Source of the DNA: Piromyces finnis
Lineage: Eukaryota; Neocallimastigomycota; Neocallimastigomycetes; Neocallimastigales; Neocallimastigaceae
DNA: 64,000 bases
Direction of reading: 5' to 3'
NCBI GenBank assembly: GCA_002104945.1
Contig: MCFH01000016.1
Coordinates: forward strand, 62,001 to 126,000
The notes beneath the pieces were generated by a model. It was not told the DNA's origin. It made no database searches and was given only the letters and a program-made list of their open reading frames with translations. The number at the start of each line of letters is the position of its first letter. Positions within the stretch are counted from its first letter, which is position 1. The position numbers and the translations under genes were made by a program. Below are positions 13,501 through 28,401 of this stretch, piece after piece.

Positions 13501-16429
13501 AAGATGAGATGTACGTTCATTTTCATTAGCAGTTCTTTTTCCAGCTGGAACTTTGCTTTCTTCAGACTCTTCATCCATTTCACCTGTTAAAACGGCTTCC
13601 TGATATAATAATTCAAAACAAGAAGCTGCAGCGCATGAAACTTCTGTATCAGAAGAACATAAGCAAACAAGTAATGCAATTTCTAAAACAACAGAACAAC
13701 TATAGCGATCTTGATGGCTTATACCTTGATCGGAGAGATTACGATGAATGGATAAATAGTTATTTTTTTCAGTTAATAAAGCTTTAAGTAACTTTATTCC
13801 AGATTTAGTAATATGTTCAGCGTGTTCATGATCTGGTTTAGTTTCTAAAATTTGTCTTGCAATATTAAGAATAACTAATGAAGATGTCTTCCAAAAAATT
13901 TTCATGATCTCAATCTGATCAGCTGAAGAACGATCATTATGATTTGCTTTGATATATAAAGGAACAACATTAAATGTATTATTTTCTTGGGAATTATTTT
14001 GATTACTTATTGACATATCAATTCGACTACTACCATCCCATTGTTCAATGTTTTCAGGTAAGAATAATTTTTTTAATAATTCAGAAGATAGCTTGCTAAT
14101 AACTGAATTACTATCAAGAGCACAAACAGTTAATCCGTTCATCAAACGACGAACATCTTTACCATTAGTAATAATATCAGGACCACCAGTAAGTGAAATG
14201 TAAGGGCACTTATTCCAAATTTTTAATACGTAAATAATAACTTCTACTTTTTCATTTGCTTCTTCTATTTGAAGACGCTTTTGTTTTTTATCAATATTAC
14301 TACGCTTTCCTGAATCAACCACCAAATTATCTAAGAAAAGAAGTCTTAAAGCAGCTGACAATGTAAGTAATATAGATTCTGTTGATGGATTCCATGGTAA
14401 TTGATAACGTTCACTCGCAATATTATAACAACTCTTTACTAAAACAACTTTAAAATAAAATGGTACGTTTTCCTGCAACATTAAAGGTACAAGAGAACGT
14501 AAAGTATTATTTAAATTAAGTTTAAGAAGAGCTGTTAAACAGTCAATCAAAAGTTGTTGATCAATAATGGAATCAACTTGATTTAAGTTTTGACGATTAA
14601 TATCGAATAAACGTTCCTTCAATTCAATTTCAATATTTGGTACTAATAAACGTAAAGCAGAACCATCAGTTTTACTAACAAAAGCACTTGCCCTACACAT
14701 ATCAACATAAGAAAATGCGGCAACGTCAGAAAGACGAGAATTCTTTAAACTTTTTCTTAAGTTTTCAAGAAAAGCAGCTTTCTTAGCAAGTCCAGCATTG
14801 GAAACAGCATTAACATCCCCAACACCAATACTGAATAAAGATTCCGGACTAATAATTAAAAGCATAGTTTGTAATGGCCAAAAAAGAGATTTTTTCTTAT
14901 TATTATCAGCTAAATTATTAATAACATCAAAAAGTTTCTCAGGGCCAGCATCAATCTTTACTGGTTCTTTCCAAAGATTTCCAAATTCTAATGGATGAAT
15001 AACTATCCAATTCCAAATTGCTCTACGTAATAAGATTGCTGAAACAAATTGAGCTGATTTCTTTAATGACTTAAAGCATATAATAAATTCCTTGAAAAGA
15101 GCAAACAAACGATTACGATTAAGGCAAAGATACTCTAAAAGACGTAATTCAGATAAATCTGTACTATTTGCTTCGTTTACTTGATTAACAGATTGATTTG
15201 GTGCATTTATAGTAATCATATCATTTGAATTAACAGCTAAAAGATCACCAAAAGCCGCAGTATTTGGTTTCATATCAGAATTATTATTAGCTGTAAGATA
15301 AACTAATCTTGATTTAATACGTTGGAAAATCGGAACCCAATTACTTGCTGATAAATAAAATATAATTTTACCAGCATATCTTTGAATTTCTCTGAAAACA
15401 TCCAAATATGGAATACCTTCATAATAATTAGAATTATCTACTTGAAAACTTATAATATTTGATATAATATCTTTCAAATCGTTAATTGGTTTAAAATCTG
15501 GTATACATGATGTAATAGATGCATTATCTAAATTATTCTGAAGATAGAAGATATTATGAGATATATTATCTGTAACAATTTGATTAACCGATGTTTGGAA
15601 GTACCTTATAACAACACCAAGAACATATTTAGCTAAATTTCCATCAAATTCTAATGGAGGTTCTATTTCTTTTGGTGTTGATTGCATTTTATCTGCAGTA
15701 GATGATTTACCACGTGGTGGTCTTACTGGTATAGAAGGATCATTAATTTCATCATTTCTTCTTTTATTTGATTTATCAGCATATAAATTGTTCCAATTAT
15801 AGTATAAACATGCACTTAAAAGCTTTAATATAAACAATTGAGCTTGTAATGCCTCGCCATTATTATATGTTTCATCCAAGATTGGATTACTACTTATACT
15901 ATTAATATTTGTATTGTTTATATTACTTAAGTTTACTATTCTTGAAATATTTCTCTTTTATTCATTTTAAATTCATATTAAATATATTATAAAAATATAT
16001 TATAAAAATGTAATTTTAGTTATAATTTATTTTATTATCATTAAAAAAAACCTTATTCCTTTTACTTTACATTTTAATAGTAATAAAAAAATAATAATTA
16101 AAAAATAATATTTTATATAATGTACCTTTGATAATTCATCTAAATATTGAGTTAAACAGCCTACTACTTCCGGTAATCTATTTATTGATAGCTCTAATAT
16201 AGTGTGAATGTTTTGTATAAATACACCATCTGATTCTAAATTTGTGAATAATCCTGCTGGAAATTGTATCTAATGTATGAATAACGATAAAAAAATATCA
16301 ATAAATCATCTTAAATACATTACGTATCATTATAATAGTATATTTATTATTATATTATTATACCTTATCGCAAACTCTATTAATTAATGAAAAAAATATT
16401 TTTGAATCTGAACCTTGTAGATTTGCCAT
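7543..16429 (-). CDS. NF1: Neurofibromin-like Ras GTPase-activating protein
   Basis: GTPase-activating protein that switches off Ras, homologous to animal neurofibromin and yeast Ira1/2. Three exons join in frame: 16364-16429 (22 codons from MANLQGSD), 16126-16269 (48 codons) and 7543-15954 (2803 codons plus stop), giving about 2873 aa, close to the family size of 2800-3100. The single large ORF alone lacks a true ATG near 15880, which is why the two upstream exons are needed. The RasGAP domain is around residues 1450-1670. Its arginine-finger loop reads NLFRRNSMAT (near 11690) and the FLR block reads FIFLRFFCPAIVSP (near 11360). A Sec14-like lipid-binding domain (about 1810-1960) and a PH-like segment (about 1960-2080) follow. 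The rest is helical-repeat-like. All hallmark residues are present and the gene looks functional. Acceptor choice at 15954/15952 is by reading frame. Confidence 0.95.
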
Positions 16430-18997
16430 TTTAAATACTGTATTATATTATGATTATTATGATTAATGATAATTTTATTATTTTTTTCTATTATATATAC
16501 CTATATATTTAAATAATATTAATATAAAAAACATTAATAAAAGAAATATTTAATATGTTTAAAATCAATATGATGTTGAATCAAACATTCTAAAAAAAAA
16601 AAAAACTTTATAAATATTATATATATTGTAATAAAATTTTATAATTGTTCTTTTGATTTATAAACTTTTAATAAACTAATTCACACATTTTTATTATTTA
16701 ATTTAAAATAATTAAGCTGTATTATTTGTAGACAATTGTTCAGCATAAAATATACATTATATACATTAATTATAAAATATCTTCAAAATTTAAGTTTTTA
16801 TTTACTATTATTGTTAATACTATTGTTTTCATTAATTGTTTATGTTACCAACAATTATAATTATTATTTATTTATATTTATTTCTGTTTGTTTTTTATGT
16901 CTTATTTTTTGATATTTTTATAAAAAAATATATCCTCTTTAATACAATAATTCAATTTTTAGTATATTTAATTTCATATATTTGATTGCTATAAAGAAAA
17001 CATTAAATATATATTACTATTATTAATTATTAAAATAATATTTATTTATTTTATTATAGCATTAATTAATCAATTATAATTATCTATTTTTGTTTTTGTT
17101 TTTGTTTTTTCTATTTATATAATTATATATAAATATTTAATGTAAAAATATTAAATGTATATCCGCATATTATCTGTATATACTTATCTGTATATACAAT
17201 AAAGGAATTTATTATTTTAAGTATTTATATTTTATTGTTAATTATTGTTAATTTTTATGTTATAATTAATGGTGGTGAAATTATAAAATTTGATATATAT
17301 CTTCTAAAAAAAAAATGAATACTTTTATCCTTAAAAACATGTTCGATTCAATTCTCATATTAAATAAAATTAATAAATAATTCTTACATTAACATTATTA
17401 TATTTATCAAAATTATTACAAAAAAATACAAATAAACAAAAACACAAAAGAAAAGAAAAGAAAATAAAATAAATAAAAAAATTTTTTATTATAATAAAAA
17501 ATAAAGTATATATAAAAATAAATATATATAAATAATTTTTGATTATGTAATAGAATAAATTTTATTTCATATTATTTTATAGGATGACCATTCATAATCA
17601 AATCATAAATAATATTAATCCTAATAAAAATTAAAGAATATTAATTATATATAAATAAATCTATAATTATATATATATAAAAATAAGCCTAATGGATATA
17701 AAGGATCAATCATTAATAATAATAATAAATAAATGAATGATCTTCTAGTATATATAAATTTTATATAAAATACAATTGTATTTCATTACCTAAGAATTAT
17801 AATAAATACTTTTTTGTTTATTGTTTATTATTATCTGTTTCTTTCATATATTAAAAATAATTGACTTCTATTTAGTAATCAAACCTTTTTTGATAATAAA
17901 TTATAATATTAATTTATTGGTAATGAATTTTATATAAATGGATAAAAATTATTTAGGTATATTCCATATTATGCAATGTAATATGTATACAAAAATGTAG
18001 TAGTTTATTATTGAATAAACTTTTTAGTAAAAATTTGTATCCAATATATAATAATAAGAAAAGTCTAACCCATAACAGATACTTTTTATTTAATTTATTA
18101 TAAAATACCTCGAAATATATTATTAATATATTATTTTAATTCATTTAATATGTTATTAATATTATATTTGGTCAAGAAACAATACTAGTGGGAGGAAATA
18201 TAAACTATTTGACTTTAAAGACTTATTTTATAAATAGTAGTAATACAAGTAATTCAATAATTTTTTAAATGAATTACTATCAAAAATAAATATATTTATA
18301 ATAATTCTCTTGATATATTTCAGTATAACTAATAATACTTTTAAAAAAAAACAATTTATTGTTAATAAAAGAAAAAAAGAAAAAAAAATCTTTTTTTTTT
18401 AATGTTTTTTTTTAAATTTTACATGTTATTTTGTGTAACAAATAATTATAATTTTATTTTGTTTATCTATATAGATTTTATTTAATTTATGTTTTTTTTT
18501 TTTATATATATATATACATTTTATGTAACTTTTTATATTGATATTGATGAACTTTGGTTTTTAATCAAACTAAACTAGTTTTTATAATAGAAAAATAATT
18601 GGAAATGGAATATTCAAATATTTATTAATGTATGTTTTATAATTAATTCACTATTACTTTTTTTCTATTTTGAACATTACAATAAAAAAGTATTTAACAA
18701 CTATTGACTATAATTTTTTAATTATTCATATAATGAAAAGAGCGAAAAAAAAAAAAAAAGATAAAAAAAAAAAATACTAAATATTTTAATTAATAGTTTT
18801 TATTACTAATAAATAGTTATTAATTTATTTTTTTATCTTCAATTAAAAATACAAATAAATATATATATTATTTATAATGTATGCCTTTATTTTTTTTTTA
18901 AAAAATTCATCAATATTACTTAACCCATAAATATTACAATCATTACTTTAATTTCATTTTATACTGAGATAATCTATAAAAATTAAGATATTCTTGT
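16430..18997. other. AT-rich intergenic DNA, 2.6 kb
   Basis: No convincing exon, RNA gene or mobile element. It contains poly-A/T runs and TA-rich stretches, and a single CTAACCC at about 18064-18070. It covers the neurofibromin promoter side and the 3' end of the gene at 18998. Confidence 0.55.
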
Positions 18998-21900
18998 TTA
19001 TGAATCTCTAATAATTGTAAATCTACCCTTAACTATTTCTTTTTTCTTTGATAAACCAACATTATTTGCTGGTAAATCACTGTTAGAATTATTGTTTTCA
19101 AACTTTAAAACTTCATTACTACTATCTATATTAAAATTAGAAGAATTTCCTAAGGTATTATCTTTTAATTCGTACTCTTTATCATTCTTTTCTATATTAT
19201 TAATGCTTTTGAAACTATCCCCTAAATTTTTTTCCTTATTTGATGATGTCAATCTTTTACCATCATTAAAATTGGTTTTTCTTAGAATATTATCACAACT
19301 TGATAATAGCATTGTTTGTAAATGATTCAATTTATCATTAATAAAATGACGTCTTTCGGAATTAATACCATTATTATCTATAGGTGTTTTAGAATTTGGT
19401 AATGTTGTTGAAAAACGTCTAGGTGTACTAGGAGTTGCCAAATTACAACTGTTAGAATCCATAGAAAATAATGATGAATCATCATTACAATAACTATTGC
19501 TTTTCATTTGACTATATGGTTCATTATCATTATTATGTTTTTCGTAGCATTTATTAGATGTTGAAGTTATTACAGATAAATCACCACCACTATTATTATT
19601 ACTGATAACTGAGCCTGTCATAATTTTACGTTCTTCACTTTTTTCAATTTGGAATCGACCCTTTGTTTCTTCGGTTGTAGTTATTATTGAAGAAATAGAA
19701 TTATTATTGTTTTTTACAGTTGATGTACGAGAGTGAGGAACATGTAAACTTTTTGGATGTCTTGACAATAAACAAGCCCCAGTCTGTGGTTGTGTTGGAA
19801 TTACTGTTAAAGAAGGAGAAATGGGAATATTTGATTTATTAGTTGGAGAAAATGGAATTGATGTTGGTGTAGCTGATGGTAACTCATAATATAAAGGATG
19901 ATTAATATCTGATGTTGGAGAAGAGGTAAAATTAGTATTAGAGATGGTATTTATTGAATTCAATAAATTAAGTGGAGGAGGAATTTTATCACTTGAAATA
20001 TTTGGATGCATAGTTATTGATTTTTTCGTAATAATTGGGGTATCTGCCATTTTTTGGGAGATATCATAGGAAGAATTCATATTTAAAGAAGAATTGGATT
20101 TATATTTATTTGGCATATCATAAAGTTTCGAATTTCTTGAATTAGTCATAGATGAATTTCTTAATTTTATAGAGGAAATTGATGTACTATTAGTGGGGAT
20201 ATTTGGTACATCACAACTTGATACATTCCTTGAATTTTTGTATAAAGACACACTATCCGTGTTAGATGATTTCCTTCCAGCGCATTTTTCATTATAACTA
20301 CTATGTTTTGATACTGGGTTACTAAATGATACTGATTGAATTGAATTTATAAAAGTCAAAGAAGTAGTATCATCAACTATATTTGTGGTATTTGTCGAAT
20401 ATGTATTATCAATATTGGCGTTATTAATGCCATTATTTTTATTTTTGCTGTCACTGTTATCATTGTCATTATTATTGAAATTATTAGAATAGGAATTAGT
20501 CATATTGGTTACATTGTAAATAGTCTTATCTACCATTTCATCTCTGGTATAGAATGCTGAGTTTATAGGTGAAGTAATGTTTGAAGTCGTCGATTTAGGA
20601 TTAGAATTTATATTTGTATCAATCAAAAGACTAGAAATGGGTACATTAGTAGTTTTAGTAGTAATAAAAGTATGATTTGAAGGGGTGGTTTTTGTTGTGG
20701 TAATAACGGTTTGATTATTATTAGGTGCCGACATTGTAATAACTGTATGACTTTTAGGTGTATTAATGCCACAGGTTGAAGGTGTAGGAATAGATGAAGT
20801 ATTAATAAAATGAGGTTTTGATGTTGGTTGTGGAGTATCCATTATTGAATTAGGAGTAATTTTCAATTCACCATTAGATATATTATTTGGGAAAATGATA
20901 GTTCGTGAGGTTTCTTGGGAATGTATGTTTGAATGAAGTGGAGATTTAGAAGGGATTTGAGTAGGTGATATTAAACCTGATATATTATCGTTTCCACTAA
21001 TAAGGGTATTGGAGGAAATTGAATAATGACTTCTCTCTTCATCATATTCATTATCCTCTTCAATTGGATCTGAAGACAATGGTGAAAATGGTGATAAAAT
21101 ATGTTCTGTGTCAACTTTAGGAAATGTGAGTTGATTATCCATAAATGTAGATGAATTTTGACGGTTAGAAGTAAATGAAAAAGTACGTAAATTTTTTATG
21201 ATAGGAGAAGTGGTAGAATAAAGAACAGAGTTGCTTTTGACAGATAATCCTGGTTCATTCTTATTATTTTTATCTTTACTATTTTCTTCATTATCTACTT
21301 CATTGCTTTCTTCTTGTATAGAAACAGTTTTATTATATTTACCATCAGTTGCTGTTGAACGAACTTCGAATCTTCTTTTATGATATTGACGATGTTTATT
21401 TCCATCAATATTAGTAGATTGCAAATTAATATAATTATAGCGTTTACTCTTGAAAAAGATAACTTTGCTATTGTTATTAATGTTATTATTAGTTGATGAT
21501 AAAGACTTATTTTCGTCAGTGGCTTTAGCATTTGAATTATAGGTATTCATATTCATTTTTGGAGATGTTGAGCTACTAGGTACACAGGCAGAAATAATTG
21601 GACTTATCTTTTGCTCTTCATGAGATGTATGAGCAGTTCGAAGAGATGAATAATTCATAGGTCTTGTTTGAGTTTCTCCCAAAATAATTTGTTCAATGTC
21701 ATTATTATCAACATCTGAGACAGGCGATTCATCAAGACTATAATTTTCTCGATCAATCTTTATTATAGGATTTGCTTTTTCAAGAATACAACGACACATT
21801 TCTTCAGAGGGACCACCATTAACAATACTTACAGAAGGAATATTGCTACGAACACTATTACTTAATTTAATATTTGAAACTTTAGTGTTATCAATACTGT

Positions 21901-24900
21901 TATCACGAGTTAATGATAAATGATATTCATTGTAAATATTTGGTTCTGTTTTCGAATTTCTGACTCTACTTCCTTGCGAACCAATGGTAGAAGGTCTTTT
22001 TTTGTCTAAAAATTCAGCATTAGTACTATATGAGACTTCAAAAGTACGGCCTTTTGCAGATATCGTAGATTGAGTTTTAATCGTGACTTCCTTTTCTGGA
22101 CGTGTGTTTTCACTTTCATCTTTTAATACTTTGCTACTAAAAATATTAGTAGTACACTTTCGAATATCAGGATTTTTTGAAAATAGATTTGATGAAGACG
22201 ATTTTGGCAGCGTATTATGTAAGGTTGCTAATTCAGTTGGATTAGGCGGTACAAATATAGAAAGATCTATTGGTTGATGAGTATCTGGTAATGGATTACT
22301 AATTCCTTGTTTCTGAAGATTGGCCATCTCTTCTTTTTCATCATCATCGTAAAGAATATTAATTCCAACTAATTTAGCAAATTCTTTTGCAGTTAATCTT
22401 GATGAAATATCAGCATCAGAAATAAGCTCTTCCTCTTCACTATTTCCACTATTATCATCTTTACAGTATTTCGCCATAAATTGAATATTTATTGGTTTCT
22501 TTGAGCGCTTACTAATGCTTCCATTAAGACTTTTATCCAGACGATAACGAGATTCTGATTTTTTAAAGGAAGCATAAATATCACGAGTAGAGTTTCTAAT
22601 TTTGAGACTACTACTTTTACTATTATTTTTACTCTCATTTTTCCTCTCGTTTTTCAGTGAATAGTATTTATTTATCTTATCTGAAAATCTATCACTAGTA
22701 TCACTACGATAAGTTCCAAATAAGTTTCCACTATAGCTAACACTTCCACTGATAGTACTAAAACCACTATTCATAGAGGTGGTGGTGGTGGTAGCTTCAT
22801 GTAATGGTTGTAAATATCTATTATCACGAGGATCATAATAGCTATAACTATTTGTTTTTTCATGTCTTTTATAATTACCTGTTTTTCCCTTTTCATTCAA
22901 ATTATCTGGAACACTAACATTACTTTGTAAATAATTTTTGCTGTTTTGAATATTATTATCATTTTTCAACGGATTACACAAATTATTATTCATGGCGTTA
23001 TTATTGGTACAAAGGTATTTCTTATTTACATTTTCATTACACTTTTCTTCCACTATACAACCAAGAATTTCATCTACTGGATAATAATTATCATTATCAT
23101 TAGACTTATTGATATGGGGTGAATTATTTGATCCGGCTTCATCATACTTATCCACTTCAATTTCTTCTTCTTCCAAATTCATTTGAGAAGTACAATCTTC
23201 AATAGAAGCTGTTTTCAGACTATCTTTATCTTCGGATATATCAGTAATATTAACATTATTTGTAACATCTTTTTTAACGTTTGTTAAATCTACTTCACTA
23301 TCCTCATTTAATTCATTATTGATGTAACAGTCGCTTCTTTTAATATCAATATTAAATATTGAATTTTCACTAAATTCATCTTGTTGTTCATCACTTTGAT
23401 TTATATCTCGATTTTGAATACTTTCGTAGGAAACATTTTCTCCATTTATTAGTTTTTTCATTTCATTGGCACTAAAAGAGTTTTTTGAAATATTAAATTT
23501 TTCATTGTTATGATCCTCAACATCACCATCACTATTATAGTCCTTATAAGGCACTGCTTTCTTATCCGTATTTAGACATTGAGAGTGAATAGAGCCATTT
23601 TCTTCTAATTTCTTATCAAAACATTTAGGTTTATTATTGCTGATAGAATTATCTGTTATGGGAGTATCTTCATTATTGGCATTTAAATTTTGGCAAGATT
23701 CTTTCTGTTCTTCCTCTATTGGACTTTCCCTACTGTAAAATATATCATGATCAAGGCTAGATCTTTCAATAGATATAAGAGATTGACCTTCACTTACCGA
23801 TGGATAACTCATAGAAATATGTTTACGATGACGACCTCTATAACGCTTTTCTGTATTAGATAGCATCTCAAAATCACTAGAAAGACTTTCAGATGATTCA
23901 TCAGATTCATAGCAATAATAATTTCCACATATTCCTTTATAGAATTCTTCACTTGTATCTTTTTCTATATATGATTTATGCTTCATATTTACATTATGAT
24001 GTATAATTTTTTCTTCCATTAGGTTGCTTGGATTTGTTTTGACATTTGAATTAGATAATGAATCATTTTTTTTCTCTAATTTTGAGGTATCCTCCTTCAC
24101 TATATCTGTATCTGTTCCATTATTATTTTCATTTACTGTATTATTATTTGTTTGATTTTCATTATTTTGAAGACATAGGTCAGCTTGATTTATAGTTTTA
24201 TCGCAGCTATTTTCATTATCTATTGATTTTGATGTTTCTTTGTTTGAAATAGCATTAATATTTTTATCTTCTTTATTTTCTTCTTCTTTATCTGGACCAT
24301 CATTATTAATTTCGTCATACTGATATACAGCAGAACTTATAATATTACTCTCTGAACTTTTATTAAACATTTCATCTTTTGATTCTTTTATTAATAATAA
24401 TTTATTTATTTAAATTAAAGAGTAAGTTATATATATTATTATATATTATAAATTTAAAAATATTATTATAATTAATATAATTAAATATATTTAGAGATTA
24501 ATAATTAATATATATATTAAATTTATTGTTTCAAACTATCAAATTAAATTACTATTATTTAAATTTTAATTCTGGAATATATATCAACTACTAATCAATT
24601 ATTATTTATATTACCTTTACTAATTTTCTTTTTTGTGTGAAAGGTTTTTCTGATAGCATCATGAACTTTCGCCCAAGAAAATTTTTTCTTTTTCTTTTTT
24701 ATTTTTAAATTACTTCCAGTATCGTTTCGGTAATATGGACCATCAATTTGCATACTTTCTGATTTTGCCTTTAGTAGCAAATGATTATTTAAACGAGAAG
24801 GAGAATTTATAATATCAGGACTACTTACATCTCCATTAAAATTAAATTTTAAATTAATGTGAGGATCTATCATAACATCATTTTCATCGTTTTCTGTCAT
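18998..24900 (-). CDS. Large Asn/Ser-rich disordered protein with RFx[V/I] motifs
   Basis: Two exons, 24615-24900 and 18998-24384, join in phase 1 and give 1890 aa. The splice uses a GTAATA donor and an AAAAG acceptor, and converts an otherwise isolated 95-codon ORF into the N-terminus. I do not recognise the protein. It has a basic patch near the start (KIKKKKKKFSWAKVHDAIRK), then almost entirely Asn, Ser, Thr, Asp and Glu with no folded domain apparent. Ordered-looking islands include SSRLTAKEFAKLVGINILYD (near 22370). Four similar short motifs stand out: GRTFEVS (near 22045), RRFEVRS (near 21370), KGRFQIEKS (near 19655) and KGRFTIIRDS at the extreme C-terminus. Several runs of SP/TP sites suggest phosphorylation. 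It may be a signalling or cytoskeletal scaffold, which is inference only. Confidence 0.8.
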
Positions 24901-27558
24901 TTATGTGTTTTTATTCTTTCCAAAGTGTCAACTTAAAAAAAGTTTCTTAATTATAAAAAAAATATATATATATTATAATATATAATATTATAAATAATTT
25001 GTAATTTTTTAATTACAAATCTTTTCAATTCAACACTAAACAAATTTGCTATTCTATCAATTTAAATATTCGAAACTAGATAATAATTCTCGATTTTTAT
25101 TTATACAATTATATATATATATAAAGAATATTTCCACTTTCAATTGATATATTTAAGTTTTCTTTATTTTTTTTCTTTCTCGCTTTTATTTCCGCTATAA
25201 TAACCCCCAAATTATATTTTAATTTTCACCTTTGAATGTTGAGAATAATTTCGTTAATAACTATCACCACAAATAAAAATATTAATCCAACAATAAAAGT
25301 AAATTCTAATTGTCCAGAATATAATTATTTTTATTTTATTTCTGCAATAATGTAAGAATATATAAGAAAATGTAAATATATTATATTTTTTTCCTTTTCG
25401 TTTTTTTTCCTCTCTTATATATATATATAAAATAGTTAAGCGTTATTTTTTTTTATTTTTTTTTTATTTTTTTTCTTTTTTTGCTAGTATTATAATTATC
25501 AATAATGCTTAAGAATTTATATTATTCAATATTTGTGTATTAATATTAAATTTATTTACTACTCTAATTGCTGCGTTTATTTATTATATTATTTATTTTA
25601 TAATGAACATTGATCTTTACCGAAAAATAAAATTGATTTTATTTTTGCTATTATAGTTGTTCTTATAAAATAATAATAATAGATATATATTAATATATAA
25701 TGAAAAATATTTATTAAGTTATTATAATAAATAAATGTAAAAACATTTCTTTTTTTATTTTTATTATGAAATATTTTTATTGTAATATAATATATATGTA
25801 TAATAACAATTAACAAAATATTTTTATATTAGACAATCTGAATATTAATACTATTGATATTCATATACTTTTTTTTTTTTTCTTTTTATGATTTACTTTA
25901 TTACATTATTTATCAAATATGCTAAATTTGTTTACTTCAATATATTTTTTATTATTAAAAACTTGAAATAAAAAAGGATATAAATAAAATGAAATAAAAG
26001 TTGCATTTTAACTTTATTATTAATTATAATTAAATAGAAGAGTAGATTTAGTAATAAATAAAATTTTCGATGATTATAATTTATTTTAATCTTAACTTTT
26101 TTTTTAATTATTTAAGAAATAATAATATATATGTAGTGTATGATAAAAATAGTCATAATTTTTATATTAAACCATTAATGAAGTAGGACAAATTAATTTG
26201 TAAATATTTTTATAAACTATATCAAGTTTAGTGTCAAAAAAAAAAGAAAAAGAAAAAAAAATAATAATATAGTTTATTGAGACTATTTTTTAACAAATAT
26301 TCTTACTAATAAATTTAAATATCTTTTTTTTTTTTTTAACCAAAATAAATTATTTAGGTGCATGAGTTGAAAAAAAAAAAAAAAAAAGATATTATAAAAA
26401 TTAAGTTTATAGTGATATTTAAAAATTAGATATAATTGATAAAAAAAAAATGTATCAACCATAGAAGTATCTCATAATCTCATATTTGATTTTTGACTAA
26501 AAATAATTTATAATTAAATATATGTTGTATAATTATTTATATTTAATAGATACCAATAATTTTAATTATTATTAAAAAGGAAAAGAAAAAACTATAAATT
26601 TAACCTTAAAATTAAATTTATATAAAACCATTCTGTTAATTGTATAAAGTGATATAACAAATAATATTATTAATTATAATTTTTTATTTTTAATCATTAA
26701 ATGATTAACTGTTTTAAATTTTTAAGTGCATAAGCTTTAATAATTAAATAATAAATTACTACCTATAATTTAGAAAAAAGAATTTGTATATAATATATTT
26801 ATAATGAATATATTTTTTTTAAATATTTTTATTAATATTTAAAAAAAAAAAAAAAAGTATAAAAATGAATTTCATTAGCATTGGAATAATATTCTATTGA
26901 TAAATTAAAAGTTAATAGCTCTTGAAACTAAATGTTACAAACCATTACATTATTTGAAAATTTATCAAACTTTGATATGTTTTTTTTTTCTCGTTTTATA
27001 TGTGGAAATGAAGTAAAATTAACGCTAACAGTTAATGTTTGTGAAATTATATTCAGTATATACTGGTAATAATAGTATAACTTCAATTTATAATTATATT
27101 AAATGAAATATTATTTAACGAAGAATATTATATTCTATTTGATTAATTCAAGATGAATAAGATAAAATTATAAATATACTTATATAATATTTTATTATTG
27201 TTATTATTATTACAAATTAAAAATATATATATACAATTTAGTTCACAAAAATAAATTTAAATATTTATTTACAATTATTATTTGGATAAGTTTCATAATT
27301 ATTTAATGTTTTATTAATATAGGCATACGAAAAAGGCAATATATTAGAAGGTTAATATAACTTTATTAAATCTAAATGATTTAATAAAATAATGAATTAA
27401 TAATAATTAAATACTTTTTTTCATATTTATGAGAATATTTTATATGTGCATTAATAATATATTGTTGTTTTTATTAAAATGTTTTTTTTTTCTTTTATTA
27501 TTGCTAATATGTAAATCTTTAAAAAAAATGGTATATTATAAGCAATATTTTTTATTTA
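24901..27558. other. AT-rich intergenic DNA, 2.7 kb
   Basis: Long A/T tracts and TA repeats. Small ORFs such as 25598-25816 (-) are low-complexity translations of A/T sequence with no protein character. Nothing else recognised. Confidence 0.55.
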
Positions 27559-28401
27559 TTAAAGTAACAGAGCTGCCATTTCAGAAGAAATTTCAACATT
27601 AATTTCATTAATTTCTTCAATTAAATTATCTATATTTTCTTTTGCTTTTTCCACATCATCACTTAAATCTTTCTGTCCAAAAAGAGTTTCATATGATTTC
27701 ATTTGAAATGCTACTGTCTATGATTTTTACATTAATATAATTTCAATAAAAAAATTATTTAAAATTGTAATTTATGAAATATTATAATTAATCAAAAGTA
27801 ATTTAGATTTATGAAATATTATAATTAATCAAAAATAATTTAATCATACAGATTTTAGTTTCTCTCTTTCTAAAGTTTGTAATTTCTTAATAAGTGATGC
27901 AAGTTCTTCATTTCCTAGATCTTCTTCAATTTTCTTTGCTAAACTATCAATTTCTTCCATAATTTGTTTAAATCCTTCTGTAACCATTTTACAGCTAATT
28001 TGATAATCTTTTGCAGAAAACATTTTTGTAATGTACGCTTCATATGATCTTTTTTTTAAAAAAATAAAATATTTAAATTAAATTTGAATATTAATAACTC
28101 TAATAATTCTTTATATCATTTCAAAATAAAACATGTATTTACTGAAAAAAATAATTATAAAAAGAAAAATAAAAATTTAAGTTTTAAAATAAAATTAATT
28201 ATAACATTTATAAAATATTATACAAAATAAATAGATTGTTTTTTTCTAAAAAAAAATAGTCTAAATATAAAATATGTACTTTTCAAATGATTTATAAATC
28301 ATCACTCTTTGTTCCTGTAACAATTTAACATTTTTCAAAACTTCAATTAATGAATTGCTGTTGTCAATTTCCATATCATCTGTTTTGTTTTGTTGTAACA
28401 T
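27559..28401 (-). CDS. REX1-B domain protein
   Basis: Three exons, 28280-28401, 27850-28048 and 27559-27717, splice in frame to 159 aa, starting MLQQNKTDDMEID. Each exon is too short to stand out alone. The protein is mostly helical/coiled coil. The core LLQEQRVMIYKSFEK, then a Tyr, then TEGFKQIMEEID, then LASLIKKLQTLEREKLKST matches the pattern I recall for the REX1-B family (LQ.ERV..Y..F, T..F, LA..I..LQ..EKEKL.LT). In Chlamydomonas that family was named for excision repair of DNA; the human member is REX1BD. The molecular role is poorly known. A CTAACCC motif lies about 146 bases upstream. The family call rests on pattern recall. Confidence 0.75.
27770..27843. repeat. 37-bp tandem duplication inside an intron of the REX1-B gene
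   Basis: Two adjacent copies of ATTTATGAAATATTATAATT... with period 37, differing at one or two positions. The second copy ends next to the splice donor at 27849. Probably a recent slippage duplication. Confidence 0.75.
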
